Source: Chloroflexaceae bacterium (lineage in GTDB: Bacteria > Chloroflexota > Chloroflexia > Chloroflexales > Chloroflexaceae). Taken from it: a stretch of 61,612 bases of DNA. Location: the NCBI GenBank assembly GCA_028282325.1, contig JANQID010000109.1:1-61612 (forward strand), in the 5' to 3' direction. The notes beneath the pieces are model-generated. The model worked only from the letters and a program-made list of their open reading frames with translations. It was not told the DNA's origin and did no database searches. The translations under genes were made by a program, and so were the position numbers. Shown here in pieces: positions 26,037 through 35,200 of the stretch. Within the stretch, counting starts at the first letter, position 1, and every line of letters begins with the position of its first letter.

Positions 26037-27620
26037 ATGTTAGAACTACCCGATCACCGCCTGCGCCAACGCGAATATTTGTTACAAATCAGCCGGGCGA
26101 TCACCTCGCAACTGAACCTAACCAGTGTGCTCAGCCTGGTGATTAATGTTGCCGTGGAGATGCTCGCCGGCACCTCCGGTCTGATTGCGCTCTATGAAGA
26201 AGATGGCAGCGATGAGTTGCGTGTGCGCGCATCAGCCGCATTGCCGCGCGAGATCTGGCCCGCTTTCACGCCGCTCCTCAACCTACCGCTTGGTCAAACG
26301 CGCCGCAACGTAATGGCTCGCATACTTCGCGAGATTGCCGCCGACACCGGCTTGAATCTGCGTCAGTTAATTGCTTTGCCGTTAACCTTCAGCGATATCC
26401 CCGTGGGAATGATCTATGTCTTTCGGGCTGCGCTCAATGTTGGGTTTTCCGCCGATGACGAACAGGTGCTGCAAGCGTTCGCCGATCAAGCTGCGATCGC
26501 AGTCAGCAACGCGCGCCTCTATCAGGGTGTACTGCGCGAAAAACAACGCCTCGATGCGATCATCGAGCAGAGCGCCGACGGCGTCATGATCCTCGACAAT
26601 CGCTGGCGCATCACAACTTTCAACCAGACGATGGAGCAACTCACCGGTTGGCCGCGCGAGGAATCGATTGGGCGCCCCTGCGCCGAGGTGCTGGGCATAC
26701 GCAACACCCAGGGAGTAAACATCTGCCTGGCGGATTGCCCGCTTCAACGCCGTCCGTTTATGCACAATCCGGTCGTCGAAGGTTGGATTACCAATCGTGA
26801 TGGACGCGAATTGTATATTCAAAGCCGCTACGCGCCGCAACGCGGGTCAAACGGCTCGTTGATCGGCGCAATCGCGAATGTGCGTGACATAACCGAACAA
26901 AAGCGCGAAGAGGAATTGCAGAATACGTTTGTGTCGGTGATCTCGCACGAACTGAAGACGCCGGTCAGTATTATCAAAGGCTACGCCGGAACTTTGCAAC
27001 GTGAAGATGCGAACTGGAGCGCAGAGACCCTGCGCGATGGCTTGCGAATCATCGAAGAAGAGGCCGATCGGCTGGCGCGGCAGATTCAGGACCTGCTTGA
27101 CGTGTCGCGTATTCAGGCCGGCGGGTTGCGCCTGGAACCGACCGACTGGTCGCTGCCGGCGCTCGCGAAAGAAACCGTGCAACACTTTGCCGCCCAGACT
27201 AATGGTCGCTTTGAGTTCGAGCTACGATTTCCCGATGACTTTCCGCCCGTACGCGCAGACTTTGAACGTATCCGCATGGTATTGACCAACCTGATTTCCA
27301 ATGCCATTAAATATAGCCCCGACGGTGGTACGATCCGGATCGGCGGGCGGGCGGAAGACAAGATCGCGATCGCATATGTCGCCGATCAGGGCATCGGCAT
27401 TCCGCCGGAAGAGCAAGACCGAATCTTTCAGCGCTTCTATCGGGTAGACAATCGCGTCGGGCGCGAGGCCCAGGGCGCGGGATTGGGGTTGTATCTGGCC
27501 CGCGCGATCATCGAGGCGCACAGCGGGCGGATCTGGGTTGAGAGCCAGGTGGGTCGCGGATCGCGTTTCTTCTTCACATTGCCGCTCGCACATCGCCAGA
27601 TCCAAGTACGCGACGAATGA
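26037..27620 (+). CDS. Soluble GAF-PAS sensor histidine kinase with a cysteine cluster in the PAS domain
   Basis: 527 residues, no membrane helix. GAF spans about 25-160 and PAS about 172-285 (AIIEQSADGVMILDNRWRI). HisKA has phospho-acceptor His304 in VISHELKTPVSII. The ATPase domain shows NLISNAIKYSPDGG, DQGIGIP, FQRFYRVDN and GAGLGLYLA. In the PAS domain Cys215, Cys230 and Cys234 (RPCAEVLG, NICLADCPL) form a CX14CX3C pattern, which may hold an iron-sulfur cluster or act as a thiol switch. Neighbours are hsp20 and thioredoxin reductase, which would fit a redox or proteotoxic stress input. No cognate regulator is adjacent. Confidence 0.92.
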   Translation: MLELPDHRLRQREYLLQISRAITSQLNLTSVLSLVINVAVEMLAGTSGLIALYEEDGSDELRVRASAALPREIWPAFTPLLNLPLGQTRRNVMARILREIAADTGLNLRQLIALPLTFSDIPVGMIYVFRAALNVGFSADDEQVLQAFADQAAIAVSNARLYQGVLREKQRLDAIIEQSADGVMILDNRWRITTFNQTMEQLTGWPREESIGRPCAEVLGIRNTQGVNICLADCPLQRRPFMHNPVVEGWITNRDGRELYIQSRYAPQRGSNGSLIGAIANVRDITEQKREEELQNTFVSVISHELKTPVSIIKGYAGTLQREDANWSAETLRDGLRIIEEEADRLARQIQDLLDVSRIQAGGLRLEPTDWSLPALAKETVQHFAAQTNGRFEFELRFPDDFPPVRADFERIRMVLTNLISNAIKYSPDGGTIRIGGRAEDKIAIAYVADQGIGIPPEEQDRIFQRFYRVDNRVGREAQGAGLGLYLARAIIEAHSGRIWVESQVGRGSRFFFTLPLAHRQIQVRDE

Positions 27621-27705
27621 CGCAGCGCAGGATTCGCAAAGCCGCGCAACACATCAGCCAAAAATTATGTCAATACAAACTCCCTATATATTGCCCGTGT
27701 CGATA

Positions 27706-27720
27706 TACCCCCTGGGGGTA
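27706..27720. promoter_or_regulatory. CsoR/CstR-type operator-like palindrome upstream of trxB
   Basis: TACCCCC (27706-27712) and GGGGGTA (27714-27720) are inverted around one base. The TACCC...GGGTA form is what I recall for operators of CsoR-family copper or persulfide repressors. It lies about 135 bases before the trxB start. Confidence 0.4.
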
Positions 27721-27769
27721 AGCGAGATTACAGCGCATCTTGATCGGGTATGTTATACTGGCGCTACTT

Positions 27770-27785
27770 CCGACCAGATGGTCGG
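27770..27785. promoter_or_regulatory. TetR-type operator-like palindrome in the trxB promoter
   Basis: CCGACCA (27770-27776) and TGGTCGG (27779-27785) form a perfect inverted repeat with a two-base spacer, a common TetR-operator shape. A possible -10 box TATAAA at 27802-27807 places this palindrome over the -35 region. A third palindrome TACAATATTGTA (27820-27831) follows near the expected transcription start. Confidence 0.4.
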
Positions 27786-27851
27786 TGTAGAAATTTGTGA
27801 GTATAAAATCACTGGGTTGTACAATATTGTATATCTGGGAGATATGAGGCA

Positions 27852-28823
27852 ATGCATCATAAAGTGGTCGTCATTGGATCGGGCCCGGCAGGATTGACCG
27901 CTGCACTCTATGCAGCGCGCGCCAGTCTGGAGCCGCTTGTCATCCGCGGCTTGCAGCCGGGCGGCTTGATCGCAACGACAAATGAAGTAGAAAACTATCC
28001 TGGTTTTCCCGAATCCATCGGGGGATTTGAGCTTTACGAAAACATGGAGAAGCAAGCCGAGCGCTTCGGCACGCAGTTTCTGGACGCCATTGTCGAGAAG
28101 GTCAACCTCTCACAACGGCCTTTTGTTCTGGAGACCGATGCAGGGGAGATGGTAACAGCCGACACGCTCATCGTCTCGACGGGTGCATCGCCACGCAAGC
28201 TTGGCGTGCCGGGCGAAGAAAAACTGGCCAATCGCGGCGTTTCCTACTGCGCCACCTGCGACGGCTTCTTCTTCCGTGACAAACGCGTCGTGGTGGTGGG
28301 CGGCGGCAATAGCGCACTCGACGAGGGTCTGTTCTTGACCCGTTACGTCTCAGAGTTGATTATCGTGCATCGCCGCGATGAACTCCGCGCAGATTCCGTG
28401 CTCCAGGAGCGAGCGTTTGAGAATTCGAAGGTACGCTTCGTATGGGACTCGGTCGTCACCGAAGTGCTTGGCGAAGAGCGTGTAACCGGCGTGCGGCTTC
28501 AGAATGCGAAGACGGGCGAAAAGAGCGTCCTGGAAGCAGATGGCGTCTTCCCTTACATCGGCCACGTACCGAACACCAGCCTGTTCGCAGGCCAACTCGA
28601 TATGGACGAAACCGGCTTCCTACTCTCTGACGGGCGAACCCGCACAAATATCCCCGGCGTCTTTGTCGCCGGCGATGTCGTCGATCATGTCTACCGTCAG
28701 GCTATCACCGCCGCCGGCGATGGGTGCAAAGCCGCGATGGAAGCGACCTGGTTCCTGGCCGAGCAAGAGCATGCCGAAAAGAAAGCCCGGCAGGGCGAGT
28801 CTGTCGCACCCGCGATCTCGTAG
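27852..28823 (+). CDS. trxB: Thioredoxin reductase (NADPH-dependent flavoprotein)
   Basis: 323 residues. FAD-binding GSGPAGLTAALYAARA is at the N-terminus, the redox-active CATCDG at about 134-139, NADPH-binding GGGNSALDEGLFLTRY follows, and GVFVAGDVVDHVYRQAITAAGDGC closes the FAD site. It is a canonical low-molecular-weight TrxB that reduces thioredoxin. The leader carries three palindromes, suggesting regulation by thiol, metal or drug signals. A 22-residue tail is basic and acidic. A hairpin follows at 28861-28912. Confidence 0.95.
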   Translation: MHHKVVVIGSGPAGLTAALYAARASLEPLVIRGLQPGGLIATTNEVENYPGFPESIGGFELYENMEKQAERFGTQFLDAIVEKVNLSQRPFVLETDAGEMVTADTLIVSTGASPRKLGVPGEEKLANRGVSYCATCDGFFFRDKRVVVVGGGNSALDEGLFLTRYVSELIIVHRRDELRADSVLQERAFENSKVRFVWDSVVTEVLGEERVTGVRLQNAKTGEKSVLEADGVFPYIGHVPNTSLFAGQLDMDETGFLLSDGRTRTNIPGVFVAGDVVDHVYRQAITAAGDGCKAAMEATWFLAEQEHAEKKARQGESVAPAIS

Positions 28824-28860
28824 CAACACCCGCCAGGTCATCTTATCTTTCGCTGATATA

Positions 28861-28912
28861 GTCCGTAGTGCGAACCGAGAGCATTTGCCCTCTGAGCGCT
28901 ACGGGCTATTTG
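28861..28912 (+). terminator. Hairpin after trxB
   Basis: GTCCGTAGTGC (28861-28871) pairs with GCGCTACGGGC (28896-28906), one wobble and one bulge-like mismatch, followed by TATTTGTT. It probably separates trxB from the antiporter gene, or lies in the antiporter leader. Confidence 0.5.
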
Positions 28913-28951
28913 TTGGTTCGCATCCTCGTACTGAACAGCCAGGAGTAGCTC

Positions 28952-29959
28952 ATGGCTCTCGTCATACAGGTTCTGATCTGCGTCGTACTCGTGATTGCAA
29001 TCGGCACATGGCTTTCACAAAGCGCCGACGTGATCGCCGAGAAAAGCGGGCTAGGCCGCGGCTGGGTCGGAGCAATCCTGCTTGCCGGCGCAACGTCGCT
29101 GCCGGAACTGGCTACCGGCGTCAGCGCTATCACGATTGTCGATCAGGTTGATCTGGCGGTCGGCGGCATTTTCGGCAGTTGTCTGTTCAATCTGGTCATT
29201 CTCGCATTGCTGGATATTGCCAGCGGTCCTGGCCCATTGTTCAGACGCGCTCAGGTCAGCCACGGTCTATCGGCCGGCCTCGGCAGTATGCTGATCGGGC
29301 TGGCAGCATTCGCTACACTATTGGCCGGCGATGGTTACAGCTATAATATGGGATGGATAGGCGCGCCCTCGGTGATCATCCTGATCCTGTACCTTATCAG
29401 CGCACGCCTTATTGCAATGTACGAGGTGCGCCGCCGCACCGAGTTTCACAAACAGGAAGCCACCCAATACCGGTACGAACACATTCCCGCTTGGAAAGCC
29501 TATCTTACCTTTGTCAGCCTTGCAGCAGTGATCGTTGTGCTGGGCGTGTGGCTATCCTCACTTGGCGAACAGGTTGCGCAAGTCACCGGCCTCGGCGAGA
29601 GCTTCGTCGGCGCCTTGATGCTCGCCGCAGCCACATCGTTGCCCGAAGTAGTGGCATCATTCGCCGCCATTCGGCTCGGCGCCGTTGATCTGGCAGTATC
29701 AAACGTGCTGGGGTCAAACCTGCTTAATATTGGCATTCTGGCGCTGTATGATCTGATATACCTCAACGGTGACATCTGGAGCAGCGTCAATCAGATTCAC
29801 GTGTTCGCTGCACTGGCTGCGATGGTGATGACGGCTGTAGCGATAGTCGGTCTGATCTTCGATGCCACGCGCCGCCCGCCAACGTATATCAGTTGGGACG
29901 CATTGGCGCTGATTATGCTGTATATCGGCGGGATGTATGCGGTGTTTCAAGGAGGATGA
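28952..29959 (+). CDS. Sodium/calcium (CaCA family) antiporter
   Basis: 335-residue inner-membrane cation exchanger with about ten helices in two inverted halves. Each half carries the alpha-repeat: GAILLAGATSLPELATGVSA near residue 40 and GALMLAAATSLPEVVASFAA near 225. GSCLFNLVIL and GSNLLNIGIL supply the second signature. The conserved Glu of SLPE is present in both, as needed for Ca2+ binding. It resembles the YrbG/CaxA group. The ATG follows AGGAG. Confidence 0.9.
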   Translation: MALVIQVLICVVLVIAIGTWLSQSADVIAEKSGLGRGWVGAILLAGATSLPELATGVSAITIVDQVDLAVGGIFGSCLFNLVILALLDIASGPGPLFRRAQVSHGLSAGLGSMLIGLAAFATLLAGDGYSYNMGWIGAPSVIILILYLISARLIAMYEVRRRTEFHKQEATQYRYEHIPAWKAYLTFVSLAAVIVVLGVWLSSLGEQVAQVTGLGESFVGALMLAAATSLPEVVASFAAIRLGAVDLAVSNVLGSNLLNIGILALYDLIYLNGDIWSSVNQIHVFAALAAMVMTAVAIVGLIFDATRRPPTYISWDALALIMLYIGGMYAVFQGG

Positions 29960-29997
29960 GACAACGTTCACACCATTGTCTTTTCGCCCGTGCTGCA

Positions 29998-30091
29998 ATG
30001 CGTATAGTAGATCACTCGATCATACACGATACGATCGAGACCCTTCCCCTTCGCTTCGCTCAGGGTCAGGGTGACGTGCAGCATACGCATC
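29998..30091. repeat. Second copy of the inverted dispersed repeat
   Basis: Outer inverted arms ATGCGTAT (29998-30005) and ATACGCAT (30084-30091) enclose GAGACCCTTC ... GGGTCAGGGTGAC (30037-30074). The reverse complement of that core matches the arms of the element at 3-99, with the same GTCACCCTGA...AAGGGTCTC core. It is non-coding, between the antiporter gene and the nuo terminator. Confidence 0.55.
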
Positions 30092-30160
30092 ATCGTTTGG
30101 TAGCGTAGCGATAGATAACGATAACGCCTCAACCTCTGACTTCACCCCAATGAACCAGGC

Positions 30161-30196
30161 AAAATCAAAACAGGAGGCGAAATATCTCGCCCCCTG
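30161..30196 (-). terminator. Rho-independent terminator of the nuo operon
   Basis: On the minus strand a GGGGGCGA ... TCGCCTCC stem with a short loop is followed by TTTTGATTTT (30170-30161), about 40 bases past the nuoN stop. Confidence 0.75.
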
Positions 30197-30233
30197 CCTT
30201 TCGTCATCCTGTTCAATTATCGAACATTGACGC

Positions 30234-31853
30234 CTAAAAGCCCGCTCCGGCCACCGCTTGCACTTGGTCGATAACGCTCAAGATCAGGTTCGGGAAGATG
30301 CCCAACACTAACAGGAGGACTGTCGTGACGATCAGCGTGGCATTCATCCCCAACGGCGTTGCAATGGGCGTATCGTCGGCGGGCGCAGTAATAAACATCG
30401 CCTTGAGGAAACGCAAATAGTAATACAGACTGATGATCGTCGTGACCAGAGCGATGATGACAAGCCAGGTCGCGCCTGCCTGCCAGGCAGCCATAAAGAC
30501 ATAGAATTTGGCAAAGAAGCCCGCCAGCGGCGGAATACCGGCCAGCGAGAGCACACTGACCGTAAACAACACCGTCAGGCCCAGATTGCGCCGCGCCAGA
30601 CCATTCAGATCGCTCAATTCATCGCCGCCGACTGCCATTGAAACCACGGCCAACGCACCGAATGCGCCGATGTTGGTCACAGTATAGACAATCAGGTAGT
30701 AGATCAGCGCCGACGCGCCCATCTCGCGATCAATAGGCAGCGGCGAAGCCCAGGCAAGCAGGGCTAGCAGAATGAAGCCGGCCTGAGCGATGCTCGAATA
30801 GGCCAGCAGGCGTTTGGCGTTGTTCTGTGGCAATGCCGCCAGATTGCCGACAATCAGCGTGAGGAGGGTGAGCAACGCCAGCAGGGTAGTCCAGCCGCTC
30901 AATTCATCGAACGACTCCAGCGAGCCGTTGAGTCCCGGAAATGCCGTAACCAGCACACGATAGAGCAGGAAAAACCCCGCCGCCTTCGAGGCCGTCGAAA
31001 CGAACGCTGTTACCGGCGTTGGCGCGCCCTGGTACACGTCGGGCGACCAGCCGTGGAACGGCACGACCGCAACCTTGTAGCCCAGCCCGGCAATGATAAA
31101 GATCATACCGAGGATCAACATGCCGCGCCCGTCGTCGCTCAGGAACGCCGCCCGCGCGATCGTATCGAACTGGGTCAGATTATTGGCGCTGATCGAGGCG
31201 TTGAATGCGTTCGCGACAAAACCATAGGTCAGACTCATGCCATAGAGCAAAATGCCCGACGACAGCGCGCCAAAGAGGAAATACTTCATCCCGGCCTCGG
31301 ATGATTTGGTCTCGGCGCGGAAATACCCGGCCATAATGTAAAGCGGAATCGAGGTCAGCTCCACCGCCAGGTAGGCAAGAATCAGCTCGTTCGCCGCCGC
31401 CATCAAACCCATGCCGGCAGTAGAGGAGAGCAAGAGCGCGTAGAACTCGGCGGGATGGCCTATCGGGCGAAAATCTAGCGTAAGCAGCGCCGTGAGCAAT
31501 GCAGCGGCGATAAGCGTCAGCCGGGCGATCACCGTCAGGTGATCGGTGGCAAACACTCCCAGGATCGGATCGCCGACCGGCCCGCCGCTCTGCAGATTGC
31601 GCACGATGTTGGTGAAGAAATTTACCGGCGCATCCTCAGGCAGTTTGTACACATATCCGCTTTGCAGCAGCACGATCACGAAGATCATCACCAGGCCAAA
31701 GATCGTGAGCGACGCGGCTGAACGACTGCGTTCGCGCTGTGACGCAGCATCATTGCTCCAGCGCTCGAAGATGTCCGAGCCGAGCACAAGCAACGCCAGC
31801 ACTATCAACAGGATTTCCGGCAGAATGCGCGGGATGTCAGTCAGTTGAAACAT
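30234..31853 (-). CDS. nuoN: NADH-quinone oxidoreductase subunit N
   Basis: 539 residues, one of three antiporter-like proton-channel subunits of complex I. The start is [24 protein letters not shown]. It shows the family core [34 protein letters not shown], the charged-helix segment [22 protein letters not shown]-like ([20 protein letters not shown]), and [18 protein letters not shown]. About 14 helices. Last gene of the operon. Confidence 0.96.
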   Translation of the reverse strand: MFQLTDIPRILPEILLIVLALLVLGSDIFERWSNDAASQRERSRSAASLTIFGLVMIFVIVLLQSGYVYKLPEDAPVNFFTNIVRNLQSGGPVGDPILGVFATDHLTVIARLTLIAAALLTALLTLDFRPIGHPAEFYALLLSSTAGMGLMAAANELILAYLAVELTSIPLYIMAGYFRAETKSSEAGMKYFLFGALSSGILLYGMSLTYGFVANAFNASISANNLTQFDTIARAAFLSDDGRGMLILGMIFIIAGLGYKVAVVPFHGWSPDVYQGAPTPVTAFVSTASKAAGFFLLYRVLVTAFPGLNGSLESFDELSGWTTLLALLTLLTLIVGNLAALPQNNAKRLLAYSSIAQAGFILLALLAWASPLPIDREMGASALIYYLIVYTVTNIGAFGALAVVSMAVGGDELSDLNGLARRNLGLTVLFTVSVLSLAGIPPLAGFFAKFYVFMAAWQAGATWLVIIALVTTIISLYYYLRFLKAMFITAPADDTPIATPLGMNATLIVTTVLLLVLGIFPNLILSVIDQVQAVAGAGF

Positions 31854-31937
31854 GGGCCAGACTCTCCTCGGAGCACGACAGCGCTGTGACAGCAACCAGG
31901 ATGTTCAAAACCTCTCGGCGTCATAGCGAGTGCAGTA

Positions 31938-33452
31938 TTACGGACCAACGGCCACAACGGCGCTATGCAATTGCTGGACTATCGGCGTAACGCCAACGTC
32001 GATCATCTCGGTCAAGATTGCCGGATAAATGCCGACGCCGATCAAGATGATCGCCAGCACGATGCCGCCGGTGTATTCTTGCCAGGTAAGTTTCGGCAGC
32101 TTCAGGAATTCGGGGTCTTTGACTTCATCAAAGAACACCTGATAGACCGCCCGCAAGATATAGGCGCCGGTAATCGGGATCGAGATCGCCGCAATGATTG
32201 CGATGAGCGGATATCTCTCCCAAACGCCGATGAAGATGCTGAACTCCGCCCAGAATCCTGCAAAGCCGGGCATGCCCATCGATGACAGGCCGCCGAGAAT
32301 AAACATATATGCGGCAAAAGGCATCACCCTGGCCATACCGCCCAGTTCAGGCAACTGGCGGGTGTGCGTGCGCTCGTAAATCATTCGCCCGACCACGGCA
32401 AAGAACAGGCCGGTCATAATGCCATGAGCAAACATTTGCAGCACGGCGCCGGTCAGGCCGATCTGGTTGCCCGCCGCAAGCGCCATCACCACCAGGCCCA
32501 TATGGCTCACCGACGAATAGCCGATGATGAATTTGAAGTCGCGTTGCGCCATCGCGATTGTCGCGCCATAGACCACATTGAAGATGGTCATCACCGCAAT
32601 AATCGGCAACCACTGCTGCGCGCCGTCGGGCATCAGCCACATCGCGGCCCGCAGGCAGCCATATGCGCCCAGCTTCATCAACACACCGGCGTGAAGCATC
32701 GACACCGCCGTCGGCGCGGCGACGTGGCCAGTCGGCGACCAGGTGTGGAACGGGAACATACCGGCCAGAACCGCAAAGCCAATAAATAACGGCGGGAAGA
32801 AGATAATCTGGAATTGGCGCGAGAAAACAACATTCTCAGCCAGCAGCGGCATATCGAACGTCCGCAAACCGCTGCCAAAGTAGATCGCCAGCAACCCGAT
32901 AATGCTCAATGCGCTGCCGGCCATCAGGAACATCGTCAGCTTCATCGCGCCGTATTCTTTGCGCGTGCTGCCCCACACGCCGATCAGCAAGTACATCGGC
33001 AAGACAGCCAATTCGTAGAACACAAAGAACAGAAACAGATCGAGCGAGACGAACACGCCGTAGACGCCGGTGGTGAGCAAGAGCAGCAGCACCCAGTACT
33101 CTTTCAGGCGATTCTCGATGTTCCAACTCATCAACGCGCCAGTCGAGATGATGAAGCCATTCAGCACTAGCATCGGCAGTGTAATGCCGTCGGCGCCAAG
33201 GATATAGTTGATGCCGAGTTGAGGCATCCAGGGCAACCGCTCGACGAACTGGAAACCGCCCTGAAGGGGATCATAGGCGAAGAAGAGGATCAGCGACAGG
33301 ATCAGCGACAGGATCGAGAAGCCCGCGCCAATCCAGCGGATCAACTCGCGCTGCGTCGACGGGACGACCATTATCAGCAAGCACGGAATCAGCGTACTGA
33401 GCCAGGTGAGACTGAGCCAGGGCACATCGGGAGAAATATCAAACAAATGCAT
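31938..33452 (-). CDS. nuoM: NADH-quinone oxidoreductase subunit M, copy 2
   Basis: 504 residues. Antiporter-like subunit with ILGADGITLPMLVLNGFI, VFYELAVLPMYLLIGVWG, PFHTWSPTGHVAAPTAVSML and GYSSVSHMGLVVMALA. The usual NuoM length is about 500. It is the second of two adjacent nuoM-type genes. The two proteins are clearly different sequences, so this is an old duplication rather than a recent tandem copy. Confidence 0.94.
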   Translation of the reverse strand: MHLFDISPDVPWLSLTWLSTLIPCLLIMVVPSTQRELIRWIGAGFSILSLILSLILFFAYDPLQGGFQFVERLPWMPQLGINYILGADGITLPMLVLNGFIISTGALMSWNIENRLKEYWVLLLLLTTGVYGVFVSLDLFLFFVFYELAVLPMYLLIGVWGSTRKEYGAMKLTMFLMAGSALSIIGLLAIYFGSGLRTFDMPLLAENVVFSRQFQIIFFPPLFIGFAVLAGMFPFHTWSPTGHVAAPTAVSMLHAGVLMKLGAYGCLRAAMWLMPDGAQQWLPIIAVMTIFNVVYGATIAMAQRDFKFIIGYSSVSHMGLVVMALAAGNQIGLTGAVLQMFAHGIMTGLFFAVVGRMIYERTHTRQLPELGGMARVMPFAAYMFILGGLSSMGMPGFAGFWAEFSIFIGVWERYPLIAIIAAISIPITGAYILRAVYQVFFDEVKDPEFLKLPKLTWQEYTGGIVLAIILIGVGIYPAILTEMIDVGVTPIVQQLHSAVVAVGP

Positions 33453-33493
33453 AGTTCTTCCTTAAGGCGCGACGCGAACCAAAAAACCCGGCC

Positions 33494-35161
33494 TTACGAC
33501 AGCACATTCATAAACACACTGACCATCTGGGAGGCTGTCGCATTCGCCAACTCCATAATCGGCGCAGGGTAAAGGCCCAGCGCCAGCAGCAGCGCCAACA
33601 AGGGCGCCATCGTCCAGAACTCCAGCGGGTTCAGGTCGGGCAACGCCTTCCAGCGCTGGTTGAGCGGGCCCAGAAAAATGCGCTGGAACATCACCAGCAG
33701 CGCCAGCGCCGTGATCACCAGCCCGATCGTCGCCAGCAGGGTGAAGAGCGGCAGCGTGGCCCAGGCGCCCCGGAAGATGAAAAATTCGCCGACGAAACCG
33801 GCCAGACCCGGCAGACCCAGATTGGCGAACATCGCCACGCCCATCACCCCCGCGAATGTCGGCATCGTCACACGCAGGCCGCCAAACTGACTCAGGTCGT
33901 AGGTTTTGGCGCGTTCATAGAGCGCGCCGGCGAGCAAGAACAACCCACCGGTCGAGAGACCGTGGGCGACCATTTGCATCACCGCACCGTTGACCGCGAT
34001 CGTGCGGCTCTCCTGGGTTGCGCCGCCAGGCAGCGCCGCCGCCGCTGCAATCGCCAGCATCACATAGCCCATATGGTTGATCGAGGTGTACCCGATCAAC
34101 CGTTTGATGTCGCCGTTGCTATAAGAAAGCGCGCCGAACGCGCCCGCAACGATGCCGATCAGGGCCAGCGCGCCAATCACCGGAGCGAAGTATTGTGCGG
34201 CCTGGGGCGTGAACGGCAACAGGATGCGCAACATACCATATGCGCCCATCTTGCTCATCACCGCCGAGAGCATAATCGAGCCAGATGTCGGCGCTTCACC
34301 GTAAGCATCAGGGAGCCAGGTATGAAACGGCCAGACCGCCAGTTTGATCGCGAAGGCCACAAAGATCGCCCAGAAGGCAATCGAGGTATAGAGCAGCGGG
34401 AAGCGCCCCAGCACGTCAGCGACACCGAGATGATCAATGTAGGCGAAGAGAATCTGCTGCAAATCGCCCTGGAAGCCGGCGACCGGCAAGCCCTGGCCAA
34501 GGCGCCCATAGGCGATCAGATCAAATGTCGGCTGTCCGGCGAAACGCGTGGACAGGTAGAAGACCTGGAAAAGTAGCAGCATGCCCACCGAGCCGGCCAT
34601 TGTATAGATAAAAAACTTGAAGGCAGCATAGCGGCGATTTTCGCGGCCCCAGACCTGAATCAAGAAGAACGCCGGCACTAGGCTAAATTCCCAGAAGATG
34701 AAGAAAAAGAAGAAATCAAGCGCCAGGAAATAGCCTAGCATCGCCGCTTCGAGCAGCAGCAACAGCGCGAAGTGAACCCTGGCGTTGGTCGAGACGTTGA
34801 ACGACGCCAGCGCAGCGATTGGCGCCATCACCACCGTCAGCAAAACCAGCGGGAGACTCAGGCCATCCACGCCGAGAAAATAGTCAACCCGGATCGCCTG
34901 CACCCAGGGCACGCGTTCGACGAATTGGATCACGCCCTGACCGTCGGCGGTTGACCGAGCGTCGAAACCGGCCCAGACCGCCAGCGCCAGCCCAATCGGC
35001 ACGAGCATCCACGCGGTCACGCCGATTTTCACCAGCCGATCATCCAGACGCAGCAGCGCGGCGAGGCCGACCAACAGGACACCGGCGAGCGGCGCGAGAA
35101 CAAGCAGTGTCAGCCAGGGTACGCCATCCGGCGCAGCCATTAGATATGCGGGAAGAGGCAT
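33494..35161 (-). CDS. nuoM: NADH-quinone oxidoreductase subunit M, copy 1
   Basis: 555 residues, about 50 longer than copy 2. It has VDYFLGVDGLSLPLVLLTVV, FIFWEFSLVPAFFLIQVWG, WPFHTWLPDAYGEAPTSGSI and GYTSINHMGYVMLAIA. The extra length lies mainly in the region around FQVFYLSTRFAGQ and IDHLGVADVLGRF, a loop insertion similar to that in cyanobacterial NdhD-type subunits. It lies 40 bases after nuoL. Confidence 0.94.
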   Translation of the reverse strand: MPLPAYLMAAPDGVPWLTLLVLAPLAGVLLVGLAALLRLDDRLVKIGVTAWMLVPIGLALAVWAGFDARSTADGQGVIQFVERVPWVQAIRVDYFLGVDGLSLPLVLLTVVMAPIAALASFNVSTNARVHFALLLLLEAAMLGYFLALDFFFFFIFWEFSLVPAFFLIQVWGRENRRYAAFKFFIYTMAGSVGMLLLFQVFYLSTRFAGQPTFDLIAYGRLGQGLPVAGFQGDLQQILFAYIDHLGVADVLGRFPLLYTSIAFWAIFVAFAIKLAVWPFHTWLPDAYGEAPTSGSIMLSAVMSKMGAYGMLRILLPFTPQAAQYFAPVIGALALIGIVAGAFGALSYSNGDIKRLIGYTSINHMGYVMLAIAAAAALPGGATQESRTIAVNGAVMQMVAHGLSTGGLFLLAGALYERAKTYDLSQFGGLRVTMPTFAGVMGVAMFANLGLPGLAGFVGEFFIFRGAWATLPLFTLLATIGLVITALALLVMFQRIFLGPLNQRWKALPDLNPLEFWTMAPLLALLLALGLYPAPIMELANATASQMVSVFMNVLS

Positions 35162-35200
35162 CGATCACTCCTGAACGCCGAGTGCGGCGAATGCATCAAT

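Noticed and set aside
31938-35161. Recent tandem duplication of nuoM as an assembly artefact
   Set aside because: The two proteins differ in length and throughout their sequence, so they are ancient paralogues, not a duplicated assembly segment.
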